Shown: positions 19,199 through 28,638 of the stretch, one piece after another
Layout of the letters: each line of letters begins with the position of its first letter
Numbering within the stretch: position 1 is the first letter of the stretch
Assembly: GCF_023283765.1 (NCBI RefSeq)
Contig: NZ_JAKILG010000003.1
Location: 153,138 to 217,137, forward strand
Length of the DNA: 64,000 bases
Reading direction: 5' to 3'
From: Shewanella profunda
GTDB taxonomy: Bacteria > Pseudomonadota > Gammaproteobacteria > Enterobacterales > Shewanellaceae
Translations under genes and position numbers: made by a program
The notes under the pieces: generated by a model
The model's input: the letters and a program-made list of their open reading frames with translations, nothing else
Told to the model about the DNA's origin: nothing
The model's database searches: none

Positions 19199-19972
19199 AT
19201 GGAATATTTAGTTGAACGTATCGAAGGCCACACGGCGATTCTGACGATGAATAATCCGCCAGCCAACACTTGGACCGCCGAGAGTTTGCAGGCGCTTAAA
19301 GCCAAAGTGCTTGAGCTGAATGCCAATAAAGATATTTACGCCTTAGTGTTAACGGGTCAAGGGCAAAAGTTTTTCTCCGCTGGCGCCGATTTAAAACTGT
19401 TTGCCGACGGAGATAAAGGCAACGCGGCAACGATGGCAAAGCATTTTGGTGAAGCCTTTGAAACCTTAAGTCAATTTCGCGGTGTGTCGATTGCCGCGAT
19501 TAACGGTTATGCCATGGGCGGCGGCTTAGAAGTCGCGCTCGCCTGTGATATTCGTATCGCCGAAATTCAAGCTGTGATGGCATTGCCCGAAGCGACTGTC
19601 GGTTTATTACCCTGCGCGGGCGGCACTCAGAATCTTACCGCATTAATCGGTGAAGGTTGGGCTAAGCGGATGATTTTATGCGGTGAGCGCATTGATGCGA
19701 CTCAAGCATTGAATCTACGTTTAGTGGAAGAAGTGGTCGACACTGGCGAGGCTCTTAATGCGGCAATCGCGTTAGCCGTCAAAGTGGCGAACCAAAGTCC
19801 AAGCAGCGTCACAGCATGCAAGACACTCATTCAAGCGGGGCGCACTATGGCGCGTAGCCAAGCGCTGCCGATTGAGCGTGAACTCTTTGTCGGATTATTT
19901 GATACCGAAGATCAAGCCGAAGGTGTGAATGCGTTTTTAGGGAAACGTAAAGCCGAGTGGAGAAATCGCTAA
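19199..19972 (+). CDS. Enoyl-CoA hydratase
   Basis: The 257-residue crotonase-fold protein has the oxyanion-hole segments FSAGADLKLF and AAINGYAMGGGLEVALACDIRIA and a catalytic glutamate region LPEATVGLLPCAGGTQ. It probably hydrates methacrylyl-CoA (valine branch) and tiglyl-CoA (isoleucine branch). AAAAGGAGT stands before the ATG at 19199. Its stop overlaps the next start (TAATG), indicating coupled translation. Confidence 0.92.
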   Translation: MEYLVERIEGHTAILTMNNPPANTWTAESLQALKAKVLELNANKDIYALVLTGQGQKFFSAGADLKLFADGDKGNAATMAKHFGEAFETLSQFRGVSIAAINGYAMGGGLEVALACDIRIAEIQAVMALPEATVGLLPCAGGTQNLTALIGEGWAKRMILCGERIDATQALNLRLVEEVVDTGEALNAAIALAVKVANQSPSSVTACKTLIQAGRTMARSQALPIERELFVGLFDTEDQAEGVNAFLGKRKAEWRNR

Positions 19973-21114
19973 TGAATAATGTAGTAGATCAGGCCACAAC
20001 CACGCAAAACGTGGTGTTTCAGACCTTAGCCACCGCTTCTGGCAAATTGGTTGGGGTGGTAACACTTAATGTGGAAAAAGCCCTCAACGCCCTAGATTTA
20101 GGCATGGTCCGCGCAATGACGGCGCAGCTGAATCTGTGGAAGAAAGATCCCCTTATCGCTTGCATCGTATTAGATGGCAGCGGTGAGAAGGCATTTTGTG
20201 CCGGTGGTGATGTGCGCGCTTTATACCATGCTTCCATTGCCGCTAAGGGACAAGTGACTGAGGAGGCGAAGGTTTTCTTCGAAGAGGAATATCGCCTCGA
20301 TTATCTACTGCATACCTTTGGCAAACCTGTGTTGGTGTGGGGTGATGGCATTGTCATGGGCGGTGGGCTCGGTTTGATGGCGGGTGCGAGCCACAGAGTC
20401 GTTACCGAAACCTCGCGCATTGCTATGCCTGAGGTGACTATCGGCCTGTATCCCGATGTGGGCGGCAGTTATTTCCTTAATCGTATGCAGGGCAAGATGG
20501 GGTTGTTTTTAGGGTTGACCGCCTATCAACTCAATGCAGCCGATGCCTGTTATGTGGGATTGGCCGATCATTATCTGAACCGCGATGACAAAGAACTGAT
20601 GTTCGATGCCATGGCAACCTTAGATTGGAGCGATACGCCAGCGCTTAATCACCAACGTCTAGACAGCATGATCAACGAGCTGTCTAACCAAGTGGATATT
20701 CCTAAGGGCGAAAGTGTATTAGCCGAAAGCCAAGATATTATTGATCGGCTGATGGCAGGGAGTCTGCAGGATATCGCTACACGTATGTCAACTCTGGTGT
20801 CGGACGATGCTTGGTTAATCAAGGCGCGGGATACCTTCCTTGCGGGCAGTCCTATCAGTTGGCATTTAGTCTACATCCAAGGGCAGTTAGGGACTAAGCT
20901 CAGCTTAGCCCAATGTTTTAAATGGGAATTAACCGCGAGTGTTAACGTGTGCGCCCACGGTGATTTCTGCGAAGGCGTTCGCGCACTCTTGATTGATAAA
21001 GACAAGCAACCCCAGTGGCGTTTTAAGGATGTTAACTCTGTGCCCACAGCGGTACTTGAGCAAATATTGACTTCCCCTTGGGGCGAGGCACATCCCTTTA
21101 GCCAATTGAGCTAA
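19972..21114 (+). CDS. 3-hydroxyisobutyryl-CoA hydrolase
   Basis: The 380-residue protein belongs to the longer HIBCH branch of the crotonase family. It has CAGGDVRALYHAS, GDGIVMGGGLGLMAGASHRVV and AMPEVTIGLYPDVGGSYFL, and the extended C-terminal helical part. It hydrolyses 3-hydroxyisobutyryl-CoA, freeing the acid that MmsB oxidises. The ATG at 19972 overlaps the preceding stop by one base, and GGAG is nine bases upstream. Confidence 0.93.
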   Translation: MNNVVDQATTTQNVVFQTLATASGKLVGVVTLNVEKALNALDLGMVRAMTAQLNLWKKDPLIACIVLDGSGEKAFCAGGDVRALYHASIAAKGQVTEEAKVFFEEEYRLDYLLHTFGKPVLVWGDGIVMGGGLGLMAGASHRVVTETSRIAMPEVTIGLYPDVGGSYFLNRMQGKMGLFLGLTAYQLNAADACYVGLADHYLNRDDKELMFDAMATLDWSDTPALNHQRLDSMINELSNQVDIPKGESVLAESQDIIDRLMAGSLQDIATRMSTLVSDDAWLIKARDTFLAGSPISWHLVYIQGQLGTKLSLAQCFKWELTASVNVCAHGDFCEGVRALLIDKDKQPQWRFKDVNSVPTAVLEQILTSPWGEAHPFSQLS

Positions 21115-21264
21115 GCGTCTGATGGCCGTGTTGATTAAGCACTGAGTTGGCTAAGCGCTGAGTTTATAAGCTTAGCCAAGCTCGCTTTACTCTGTGATAA
21201 CGACAGCATAATTAGCGGACTAGCATTATCACAACACTAAAAAACAGCACACAGGAGTGACGGC

Positions 21265-22167
21265 ATGAATACAGTCGCATTTATCGGTTTAGGTAATATG
21301 GGCGGCCCAATGGCGGCCAATTTATTAAAAGCGGGCATGACGGTTCGCGTATTTGATTTAGTTCCCGAAGCCATGCAGAACCTTGCCGACCAAGGCGCTT
21401 TTGCTTCAAGCACGGCCTGCGGCGCGGCGGCGGGTGCCAATGTGGTCATTACTATGCTGCCTGCGGGCAAGCATGTGAAAAGTTTATATTTAGGCAATGG
21501 AACAGACAAAGGCCTGCTCGAAGTGGTTGCGGGTGATACCTTGCTCATCGATTGTTCGACTATCGATGCGCAAAGCGCACAACTCGTGGCGGCCGAGGCG
21601 GCAAAAAGTGGCATTGAATTTATGGATGCACCGGTTTCTGGCGGCACAGCTGGCGCGGCGGCGGGCACCTTAACCTTTATTTGCGGTGGCTCGGATAACG
21701 CTTTCGAACGTGCGCAGCCCGTACTTAAGGCTATGGGCGTGAATATCTTCCACGCAGGCGGTCCAGGGGCGGGGCAAGTCGCTAAAATCTGCAATAACAT
21801 GCTGTTGTCAGTGTTAATGGTCGGTACTTCTGAAGCCCTGCAAATGGGGATTGACCATGGTCTTGATCCTAAAGTGTTATCCGACATTATGAAGGTCAGC
21901 AGTGGTGGCAACTGGACGCTAGAGAAGTACAATCCCTGCCCAGGCGTGATGGAAACTGTGCCTTCTTCTAAGGGCTATCAGGGCGGCTTTATGGTAGATT
22001 TGATGGTTAAAGATCTCGGCCTGTCCCAAGAAGCCGCATTATTGAGCAACTCCAGTACGCCAATGGGCGCCTTAGCCCGCAGCTTGTATGTTAATCATGC
22101 AAGGCAGGGCAATGGTCGCCGAGATTTTTCCAGTATATTTGAACAATTTGCACAACTTAAAAAATAG
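21265..22167 (+). CDS. mmsB: 3-hydroxyisobutyrate dehydrogenase
   Basis: The 300-residue beta-hydroxyacid dehydrogenase starts TVAFIGLGNMGGPMAANLLKAG (NAD-binding), has the substrate motif FMDAPVSGGTAGAAAGTLTF, and the catalytic lysine in AGQVAKICNNMLL. It oxidises 3-hydroxyisobutyrate to methylmalonate semialdehyde, the substrate of MmsA. A 150-bp gap separates it from the HIBCH gene without a clear terminator, so it may have its own promoter but the same control. AGGAG precedes the ATG. Confidence 0.95.
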   Translation: MNTVAFIGLGNMGGPMAANLLKAGMTVRVFDLVPEAMQNLADQGAFASSTACGAAAGANVVITMLPAGKHVKSLYLGNGTDKGLLEVVAGDTLLIDCSTIDAQSAQLVAAEAAKSGIEFMDAPVSGGTAGAAAGTLTFICGGSDNAFERAQPVLKAMGVNIFHAGGPGAGQVAKICNNMLLSVLMVGTSEALQMGIDHGLDPKVLSDIMKVSSGGNWTLEKYNPCPGVMETVPSSKGYQGGFMVDLMVKDLGLSQEAALLSNSSTPMGALARSLYVNHARQGNGRRDFSSIFEQFAQLKK

Positions 22168-22191
22168 ACATAGATAACAAGGGATAACCAG

Positions 22192-22950
22192 ATGGATTTA
22201 ACAGATAAGGTTGTCGTCATTACTGGCGGCGCGGGTGGCTTAGGCCTAGCAATGGCGCAAAATTTTGCGCAGGCGGGTGCTAAGTTGGCGCTTATCGATG
22301 TGGACCAAGAAAAACTCGAGCGAGCCTGTGCTGAGCTAGGATCGGACACTGAAGTCCAAGGTTATGCCTTAGACATTACCGACGAAGAAGACGTCGTCGC
22401 AGGTTTTGCCTATATCCTCGAAGATTTTGGTCAAGTGAACGTGTTAGTGAACAACGCCGGCATTCTGCGCGATGGCATGTTAGTCAAAGCCAAAGATGGC
22501 AAAGTGACTGACCGTATGTCTTACGAACAATTCCAGTCGGTGATTAATGTGAACCTGACGGGCAGTTTCCTCTGCGGCCGTGAAGCCGCAGCGGCCATGA
22601 TTGAGTCAGGCCAAGCGGGTGTGATTGTGAATATCTCTAGCCTAGCTAAAGCGGGCAATATGGGTCAGTCAAACTACGCGGCTTCTAAAGCGGGCGTTGC
22701 GGCTATGTCTGTCGGCTGGGCAAAGGAATTAGCGCGTTACAATATCCGTAGCGCAGCGGTCGCACCGGGCGTGATCGCAACCGAGATGACTGCGGCAATG
22801 AAGCCTGAAGCGCTGGAACGTTTAGAGAAGTTAGTGCCTGTTGGCCGCTTAGGTCATGCCGATGAGATAGCTTCCACCGTACGTTTTATTATTGAAAACG
22901 ATTATGTTAACGGTCGAGTATTTGAAATCGATGGTGGCATTCGTCTTTAA
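22192..22950 (+). CDS. SDR-family 3-hydroxy-2-methylbutyryl-CoA dehydrogenase candidate
   Basis: The 252-residue classical SDR has VITGGAGGLGLAMAQNFA, VNNAGILRD, the catalytic serine in VNISSLAKAG, and YAASKAG. FabG-like by sequence. As the last gene of the Ile/Val operon, 24 bp after mmsB, it is the only candidate there for oxidising 2-methyl-3-hydroxybutyryl-CoA to 2-methylacetoacetyl-CoA. That function is inferred from context. A strong terminator follows. Confidence 0.85.
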   Translation: MDLTDKVVVITGGAGGLGLAMAQNFAQAGAKLALIDVDQEKLERACAELGSDTEVQGYALDITDEEDVVAGFAYILEDFGQVNVLVNNAGILRDGMLVKAKDGKVTDRMSYEQFQSVINVNLTGSFLCGREAAAAMIESGQAGVIVNISSLAKAGNMGQSNYAASKAGVAAMSVGWAKELARYNIRSAAVAPGVIATEMTAAMKPEALERLEKLVPVGRLGHADEIASTVRFIIENDYVNGRVFEIDGGIRL

Positions 22951-22975
22951 TGACAATAATCTTATGGATATGCAT

Positions 22976-23002
22976 AAAAACCGAGCCTAGCTCGGTTTTT
23001 TT
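22976..23002 (+). terminator. Intrinsic terminator of the Ile/Val operon
   Basis: A-tract, CCGAGC / GCTCGG stem over CTA, and seven T residues. Confidence 0.9.
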
Positions 23003-23016
23003 ATATGCTTAAGCGT

Positions 23017-23075
23017 TATACCCAAACAACCTGAAAATGCACGATTCAGCGGGAATTTCAGGTGGCTTGGGTATA
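23017..23075. repeat. Long imperfect palindrome (TATACCCAA ... TTGGGTATA)
   Basis: Arms of about 23 bases each (TATACCCAAACAACCTGAAA at left, its near complement at right ending TTGGGTATA) enclose a 12-base loop. It sits just after the operon terminator. It looks like a dispersed palindromic unit of the kind common in Shewanella and Vibrio intergenic regions. Confidence 0.65.
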
Positions 23076-23171
23076 TATACCCTCTGCCTGTCTATTTAGC
23101 TTGTTGGAGTTGACATTTAGTTGTTAACCTTCAACAATCGCCCTCCAGTTTTTTTACATAATTTTACAACC

Positions 23172-23447
23172 ATGTTTAACGGCATGATGGGGTTGGTTAT
23201 CCGAATGTCTTGGCAGGAAAAAGCCCTTTGGCTTGAGAAAATAACGAAACGTATGATGCTCGTCGTGGGCACCCTTGGCGTTCTCGTTATTTACAGTGGA
23301 TTTTTCTTTCTGCTATTGAGTGGTCGTACTGTGGCTGTGATCCCATGGTTTTTCCTCGTCTCGCCTTGGATTTGCATCTACTTCGGTTTGACTCAGGTAC
23401 AACAAATAAAAGTGTTAAATTGGTTTATCAACAAATTTAAGAAATAG
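23172..23447 (+). CDS. Small two-helix membrane protein, unknown function
   Basis: The protein of about 91 residues has an amphipathic basic N-terminus (SWQEKALWLEKITKRM), two membrane helices (MLVVGTLGVLVIYSGFFFLL and VIPWFFLVSPWICIYFGL), and a basic tail ending INKFKK. I do not recognise a family. The start is uncertain: ATG at 23172 or 23184, or a TTG at 23121 with a distant GGAG. Codon pattern and hydrophobic periodicity suggest a real inner-membrane protein. Confidence 0.55.
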   Translation: MFNGMMGLVIRMSWQEKALWLEKITKRMMLVVGTLGVLVIYSGFFFLLLSGRTVAVIPWFFLVSPWICIYFGLTQVQQIKVLNWFINKFKK

Positions 23448-23507
23448 CCCATAGGGTAAATTAGGATTTTGTTTTAGTTTGTGATGTTAGCAAACATGGG
23501 GAAAACA

Positions 23508-25538
23508 ATGGGTTTAGGACGCTATTTTCCATATCTGTTAAGCGCTGTATTGCTGCTTGGTGGTTGTGAGCGTACGGATACAACGGACACATCAGCAAAA
23601 GAGCATGGCGATCGCATCGTGGCACCTTATGGTAGCTGGCACTCACCTTTGTCTGCGATAGATGTGTTTGAACAGGCTGATAATGTCGCCGAGTTACAGA
23701 GTGTGGGTGATGCCATTTACTTTGCCGAATCAAGTGGAAAAGCGCAGGGTAAAGTGGGGATTAAACGCCTTGATGAGTTTGCGAATATCACTGAGGTAGT
23801 TCCCCCTGAGTTCAATGTTAAATCCACCGTTCATGAATATGGTGGTGCTGCATTTTTGGGGATTGGTCAGAGTCTATTTGCCACCAAATTACAGGATCAA
23901 CTTTTTTATCGCTTTGCGCCAAACCAACCCCCACTTCCCTTAACCCCAAATGGTACTCGTCATGCTGACTGTATCGCCTATCCAAAAGGATCGCGCATTA
24001 TCTGTGTGCGTGAAGATCACCGTCAAGAAGGTGAACCTAAGGCGAGTTTAGTGACGATCAATCTTAATTTTGCGGGTGAAGGGGATACCTTTGTCTCGGG
24101 GCATGATTTTATTGCCTCACCTACCATCTCCCCTGATAACACTCAGCTTGCGTGGATAACCTGGGAACATCCCTATATGCCTTGGGATAACAGTGTGTTA
24201 TGGCTAGGGGATTTAGATCGTAAAGGGCAATTGAAAAATATCCGTAAGATAGCAACGCCCGAGCAGTCCTCAGTGACTCAACCTTTGTTCAGCCCTGATG
24301 GACAGCTCTATGTCGTCGCGGATATGAGCAATTGGTGGAATATTTATCGTGTTGAATCAACGGGTTTTCTCGTACCTGTGTTTGCCAAGAATGCCGAGTT
24401 TGCTGTACCCGATTGGTATTTAGGCAATCATAATTATGCCTTTGAATCGACCAATACGCTGATCGCCAGCTATGTTGAAGGAAATCAGGCTGCTTTGATC
24501 AGGATCTATTTAGACTCTGGTTTAACTGAACCTTTAGCCGTTGATTTTGCGGAAATAACCCAAGTCATTAAGGGCGAAGATGGGGTTTATTTTGTGGGTG
24601 CTAAGGCGACACCAGAACAGGGGGTTTACCGAGTCGTTGGCCGTGGTACAGAGCTTGTGTATGCTCCCGCGCTACCGAAACTTGGCCCTAATTATGTTTC
24701 ACGGGCAAGGGATATTGCTTTTACTACGGGTAAAGATCAGCAAGCATATGGTTATTTTTACGCACCGGTGAATCCTGAGTATATTGCCCCCCATGATACT
24801 CGTCCGCCTTTAATTGTGATGTTGCACGGTGGCCCTACCGCGCGCGCCAGTCTTGCCTATCGCAGTGATATTCAGTTTTGGACTAGTCGCGGTTTTGCTG
24901 TGCTCGATTTAAATTTCCGCGGGAGCAGCGGTTTTGGCCGCGCCTATCGTCAAAGCCTCTATGGGAAATGGGGGCAGAGTGATGTGGAAGATGCGGTCAA
25001 TGCCGCCAAATATCTAGTGGCGAAGGGGTGGGTTGATGGACAGAAACTTGCGATTCGTGGGATCAGTGCGGGTGGCTTGACTGTGATGTCATCATTAGCC
25101 TTTTATGACGTATTTCATGCGGGAGTGAGTTACGAGGGGATCAGTGATTTCGAGCAGCTCGCTAAGGGAACCCATAAGTTTGAGGCCGGTTATTTAGATC
25201 AATTGATTGGCCCCTATGCTGGCAATCAAAACCGTTACCGCGAATTATCCCCCCTAAACCATTTGGATGGACTCAATGAGCCATTACTCATCTTTCAAGG
25301 TCTTAGGGATCAGATTGTCCCCGCTCAGCAATCACAAAAAATCTATGAAGCGCTTAAAGCCAAGGGCGTACCAACAGCCTATATCGCCTATGACGATGAA
25401 CCTCATGGTGGGCGAAAGCCTGAACATAAGGCAGCGGGATTAGAAATGGAACTCGCATTTTATGGGAAAGTGTTTCAATTTACCCCCGCAGGTAAATTAC
25501 CAGAACTTGTGCTGGATAATGCGGCAGCCTTACATTAG
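23508..25538 (+). CDS. S9 prolyl-oligopeptidase-family peptidase, lipoprotein
   Basis: The 676-residue protein has a lipoprotein signal (VLLLGGC lipobox), an N-terminal beta-propeller-like half, and a C-terminal alpha/beta-hydrolase domain. The catalytic serine lies in AIRGISAGGLTVMSS, the aspartate in FQGLRDQIVPAQQ, and the histidine in DDEPHGGRKPEH. The oxyanion motif is VMLHGGPTARAS. This is the dipeptidyl/acylaminoacyl-peptidase subgroup, probably acting on small peptides in the periplasm. I chose the ATG at 23508 (GGGGA five bases upstream); three in-frame starts lie just before it. Confidence 0.88.
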   Translation: MGLGRYFPYLLSAVLLLGGCERTDTTDTSAKEHGDRIVAPYGSWHSPLSAIDVFEQADNVAELQSVGDAIYFAESSGKAQGKVGIKRLDEFANITEVVPPEFNVKSTVHEYGGAAFLGIGQSLFATKLQDQLFYRFAPNQPPLPLTPNGTRHADCIAYPKGSRIICVREDHRQEGEPKASLVTINLNFAGEGDTFVSGHDFIASPTISPDNTQLAWITWEHPYMPWDNSVLWLGDLDRKGQLKNIRKIATPEQSSVTQPLFSPDGQLYVVADMSNWWNIYRVESTGFLVPVFAKNAEFAVPDWYLGNHNYAFESTNTLIASYVEGNQAALIRIYLDSGLTEPLAVDFAEITQVIKGEDGVYFVGAKATPEQGVYRVVGRGTELVYAPALPKLGPNYVSRARDIAFTTGKDQQAYGYFYAPVNPEYIAPHDTRPPLIVMLHGGPTARASLAYRSDIQFWTSRGFAVLDLNFRGSSGFGRAYRQSLYGKWGQSDVEDAVNAAKYLVAKGWVDGQKLAIRGISAGGLTVMSSLAFYDVFHAGVSYEGISDFEQLAKGTHKFEAGYLDQLIGPYAGNQNRYRELSPLNHLDGLNEPLLIFQGLRDQIVPAQQSQKIYEALKAKGVPTAYIAYDDEPHGGRKPEHKAAGLEMELAFYGKVFQFTPAGKLPELVLDNAAALH

Positions 25539-25545
25539 TTCGGTT

Positions 25546-25947
25546 TTATGAGGTTGATTTAAGCTCAAGGTTAAGGCTATCGATAATGGCACAGTGGGGC
25601 TGCTTGCCTCCTTGGCATTGAGTGACCATTTGCTGTAGTTGCGTTCGCAGATTTTGTAACTTTACTATTTGCTGCTCAACATAGGCAAGATGGCTGCTAG
25701 TGAGTTGTTTAACATCTTCGGCATTGCGGCTTTCGTTACCCCTTAAACCGAGCAGCAGTTTACAGTCTTCTAAACTAAATCCCAGATCGCGGCACTGGTG
25801 CACAAACTTAAGGGATTCAATATCTCGGGTGCGATACACTCGATAACCCGCCTCATTACGCTCAGCGTGAACTAGACCAATATCGTGATAGTAACGAATA
25901 CTCTTAACACTTAAGCCTGTTTGTTTAGCCACTTCGCCTATTTTCAT
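25546..25947 (-). CDS. cueR: Cu(I)-responsive MerR-family regulator CueR
   Basis: The 133-residue protein has the MerR winged helix (MKIGEVAKQTGLSVKSIRYY), the dimerisation helix, and the metal-binding loop CQGGKQPHC, two cysteines with seven residues between, as in CueR. It senses cytoplasmic Cu(I) and activates the divergent copA from a 19-bp-spacer promoter. It ends 8 bp from the S9 peptidase gene, which is convergent. SO-type metal specificity is inferred from loop length and the neighbour. Confidence 0.92.
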   Translation of the reverse strand: MKIGEVAKQTGLSVKSIRYYHDIGLVHAERNEAGYRVYRTRDIESLKFVHQCRDLGFSLEDCKLLLGLRGNESRNAEDVKQLTSSHLAYVEQQIVKLQNLRTQLQQMVTQCQGGKQPHCAIIDSLNLELKSTS

Positions 25948-25998
25948 TTTAACCTCGGTAAGCCGTGATACGTAAAACCTCGATCAGTCAATTCTTCC

Positions 25999-26029
25999 TT
26001 GACTCTCCCGCGATGGGAGACTTTATCTT
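25999..26029 (+). promoter_or_regulatory. CueR-type copA promoter and operator
   Basis: A -35 TTGACT (25999-26004) and a -10 TATCTT (26024-26029) are 19 bp apart, the overlong spacer of MerR-family promoters. The dyad CTCTCCC / GGGAGA fills the spacer, where the activator would twist the DNA. Confidence 0.85.
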
Positions 26030-26066
26030 AGACCTATAGTGTGAAACATCAAGTAAGGGATCTCCC

Positions 26067-28301
26067 ATGTCTATGACCAGACTCTATGTCGCCAATATGA
26101 ATTGTGCTGGCTGTGTTGCCAAAATTGAAAAGGCCTTTGCCGTCCAACAAGGGGTAGAAGCTCGGGTAAATCTCGCCGATAAACAAGTGACAGTCAATGG
26201 CACTATGAGTGCCGATGTCGCGCTTGAGGTGATGGCGAGTGCGGGTTTTCCGGCTGAAGTGATTGTGGATGCCAAGGCCGCAGCCGAAGAAAAACGGATT
26301 GAGGACGCGGCCGAGTATCGGCTTAGAATGCGCCAAGCCATTGTCGCGCTCGCGATTGGTATTCCTATGATGTTATGGGGATTACTGGGCGGTGAAATGA
26401 TGATCAATAGCCCGAGTATGCAATTAGGTTGGGGCATTATGGGGCTTATCACTCTACTTTTGCTGGTGACTACGGGCGGACATTTTTATCAGGGGATGTG
26501 GCGGGCACTCAAAGCCAAAACCACCAACATGGATACGCTCATCGTGCTCGGCACTAGTACGGCATGGGCCTATTCCATGCTGGTGGTCATACTGCCAAAC
26601 GCATTTCCTCTGGATACTCGCCATGTGTACTTTGAAGCGAGTGTGATGATCTTAGGTTTGATTAACCTAGGCCATGCTCTAGAGCTTAAAGCACGTGGCA
26701 AAACCAGCGAGGCGGTGCAGCGTTTGCTCGGGCTTCAATCCACAACCGCAATTCGTATCGGCGATAAGGGCGATGAGCTGGTTGAGATAAGCCTGCTCAA
26801 ACTAGGGGATAAGTTGCGCTTACGTCCCGGTGATAGAGTCGCCCTCGATGGCATTGTTGAAACCGGACAATCCCTATTAGATGAAGCCATGCTCACGGGT
26901 GAACCCATTCCAGTCGTGAAAAATATGGGTGATAACCTAAGCGCGGGGACGGTTAACGGTAATGGCAGTTTGGTTTATCGCGTTACTGCGGGGCAACAAG
27001 ATACGCGACTGGCGAAAATTATTGCACTGGTGCAAGAGGCGCAAACGTCTAAAATGCCTATCGGCCGACTTGCGGATAAAATCTCGGCGGTATTTGTCCC
27101 CAGCGTAGTCGCGATTGCGCTGGTGGCTGCGGTTATCTGGTACTTTGTTGGGCCAGCTCCCGCCTTAAGTCATGCGCTAGTCGTGCTAACCAGCGTACTT
27201 ATTATCGCTTGCCCCTGTGCTCTGGGGCTGGCAACACCGATGTCGATTATGGTGGCGGTGGGGCGAGCGGCGCAAATGGGGGTATTAGTTAAAAACGGTG
27301 AAGCACTACAAACCGCGAGTAAGGTTGATTGTGTGGTGCTCGATAAAACGGGCACAGTGACGCTGGGTAAACCCGAAGTGACGGATGTGAATTGGTCACC
27401 TGAGTTAGAACCCCATGAACGTGAGCAACTGCTCGGCGCTATTGCTAGCCTAGAGCAACATTCTGAGCATCCCTTGGCGAGCGCGATTGTGAACCATGTT
27501 AAACCACTCGTGCCTACATTGCCCGAAACCGACGTTTTTACTAACCATCAAGGCAAAGGGATTGAGGGTAAGGTGGATGGGATTTGCTTTGCGGTGGGTA
27601 ATTTTGCCCTGATGACCGCGTTCAACGTGGTGGCAAGCGATGGTGCCGCTTTAGATCCTAATGCGACTTCCCATTTTTCGAACCAAGGTAAAACCCCTAT
27701 TTATGTGGCAAAAGCGGGCAAGTTAGTGGCCACTATTGCCCTTGCCGATCCAATTAAGCCTGATGCAAAGGCAGCCATTAGCGCCATGCTACAGCAGGAT
27801 ATTCGCGTTGTGTTACTCACGGGCGACAACCCACAAACTGCGCAGGCAGTGGCCAGTCAGGTGGGGATAACCGAAGTGATTGCAGGTGTATTACCAGAGC
27901 AAAAACAACAACATATTAAAGCATTGCAACAACAAGGGCATGTAGTCGCTATGGTGGGGGATGGCATTAACGATGCGCCAGCCCTGATGAGCGCCGATGT
28001 TGGGATAGCCATGGGATCCGGCACTGAGGTGGCGATCGAGAGTGCGGATATGACGCTACTTTCCCATCAACTGATAGTGATCGCGAACTTATTAGCATTA
28101 TCGCGCGCGACCATCACCAATATTAAGCAGAATCTCTTTGGCGCTTTTGTGTATAACAGCTTAGGTATTCCCGTGGCGGCGGGGGTGCTTTATCCCTTAA
28201 CGGGGATGTTGTTAAGCCCAGTGATTGCAGGTGCTGCCATGGCGTTATCATCCCTGACCGTGGTGACAAACGCTAATCGATTAAGGCGACAAAAGTTATA
28301 A
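26067..28301 (+). CDS. copA: Copper-exporting P1B-type ATPase CopA
   Basis: CopA pumps Cu(I) out of the cytoplasm. The 744-residue protein has one N-terminal HMA domain (MNCAGC at about 11-16), membrane helices, the transport motif ACPCALG in the sixth helix, the phosphorylation site DKTGT, an SEHPL nucleotide motif, GDGINDAPA, and the C-terminal YNSLGIPVAAG and MALSS segments that specify Cu(I). It has a single HMA where E. coli CopA has two. It diverges from cueR, whose operator lies in between. Confidence 0.96.
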   Translation: MSMTRLYVANMNCAGCVAKIEKAFAVQQGVEARVNLADKQVTVNGTMSADVALEVMASAGFPAEVIVDAKAAAEEKRIEDAAEYRLRMRQAIVALAIGIPMMLWGLLGGEMMINSPSMQLGWGIMGLITLLLLVTTGGHFYQGMWRALKAKTTNMDTLIVLGTSTAWAYSMLVVILPNAFPLDTRHVYFEASVMILGLINLGHALELKARGKTSEAVQRLLGLQSTTAIRIGDKGDELVEISLLKLGDKLRLRPGDRVALDGIVETGQSLLDEAMLTGEPIPVVKNMGDNLSAGTVNGNGSLVYRVTAGQQDTRLAKIIALVQEAQTSKMPIGRLADKISAVFVPSVVAIALVAAVIWYFVGPAPALSHALVVLTSVLIIACPCALGLATPMSIMVAVGRAAQMGVLVKNGEALQTASKVDCVVLDKTGTVTLGKPEVTDVNWSPELEPHEREQLLGAIASLEQHSEHPLASAIVNHVKPLVPTLPETDVFTNHQGKGIEGKVDGICFAVGNFALMTAFNVVASDGAALDPNATSHFSNQGKTPIYVAKAGKLVATIALADPIKPDAKAAISAMLQQDIRVVLLTGDNPQTAQAVASQVGITEVIAGVLPEQKQQHIKALQQQGHVVAMVGDGINDAPALMSADVGIAMGSGTEVAIESADMTLLSHQLIVIANLLALSRATITNIKQNLFGAFVYNSLGIPVAAGVLYPLTGMLLSPVIAGAAMALSSLTVVTNANRLRRQKL

Positions 28302-28638
28302 CTCCTAGCTTGCCTTGGTGTCGATTTGGCTCAGGTAATGGGCTACGCCAAGGCGAGGCTGAACAATGGTTCCATTGCTGATTGAGATCATCAGTTTGTC
28401 ATCCGACTTGGCGATGATAAAACCTTACCTATTGGAAAATAGCCCTGAGATTAATCGTTGGATTTGGTCAGTATTTTAATCAAGCTAAAAGTTTGGGTAG
28501 GTCCTTTTTAGTTGATAATTTAGCCCAAACTGCTATAGTGCCACGTTTATTTTTACCCCCTCAGGTTCGACAAAATTGGTTTATGCTTAGTTGCATTGCC
28601 AAGAATCTAACCAACATTACTCGATTTGGAAGTTCATT
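28302..28638. other. 337-bp gap between copA and ybiT
   Basis: Frames in both strands are broken within a few tens of codons, and I see no hairpin with a T-tract. It should contain the ybiT promoter, but I cannot place it with confidence. Confidence 0.4.

Noticed and set aside
21237..21932. 231-codon minus-strand frame opposite mmsB
   Set aside because: Fully antisense to a well-matched dehydrogenase and has no ribosome site.
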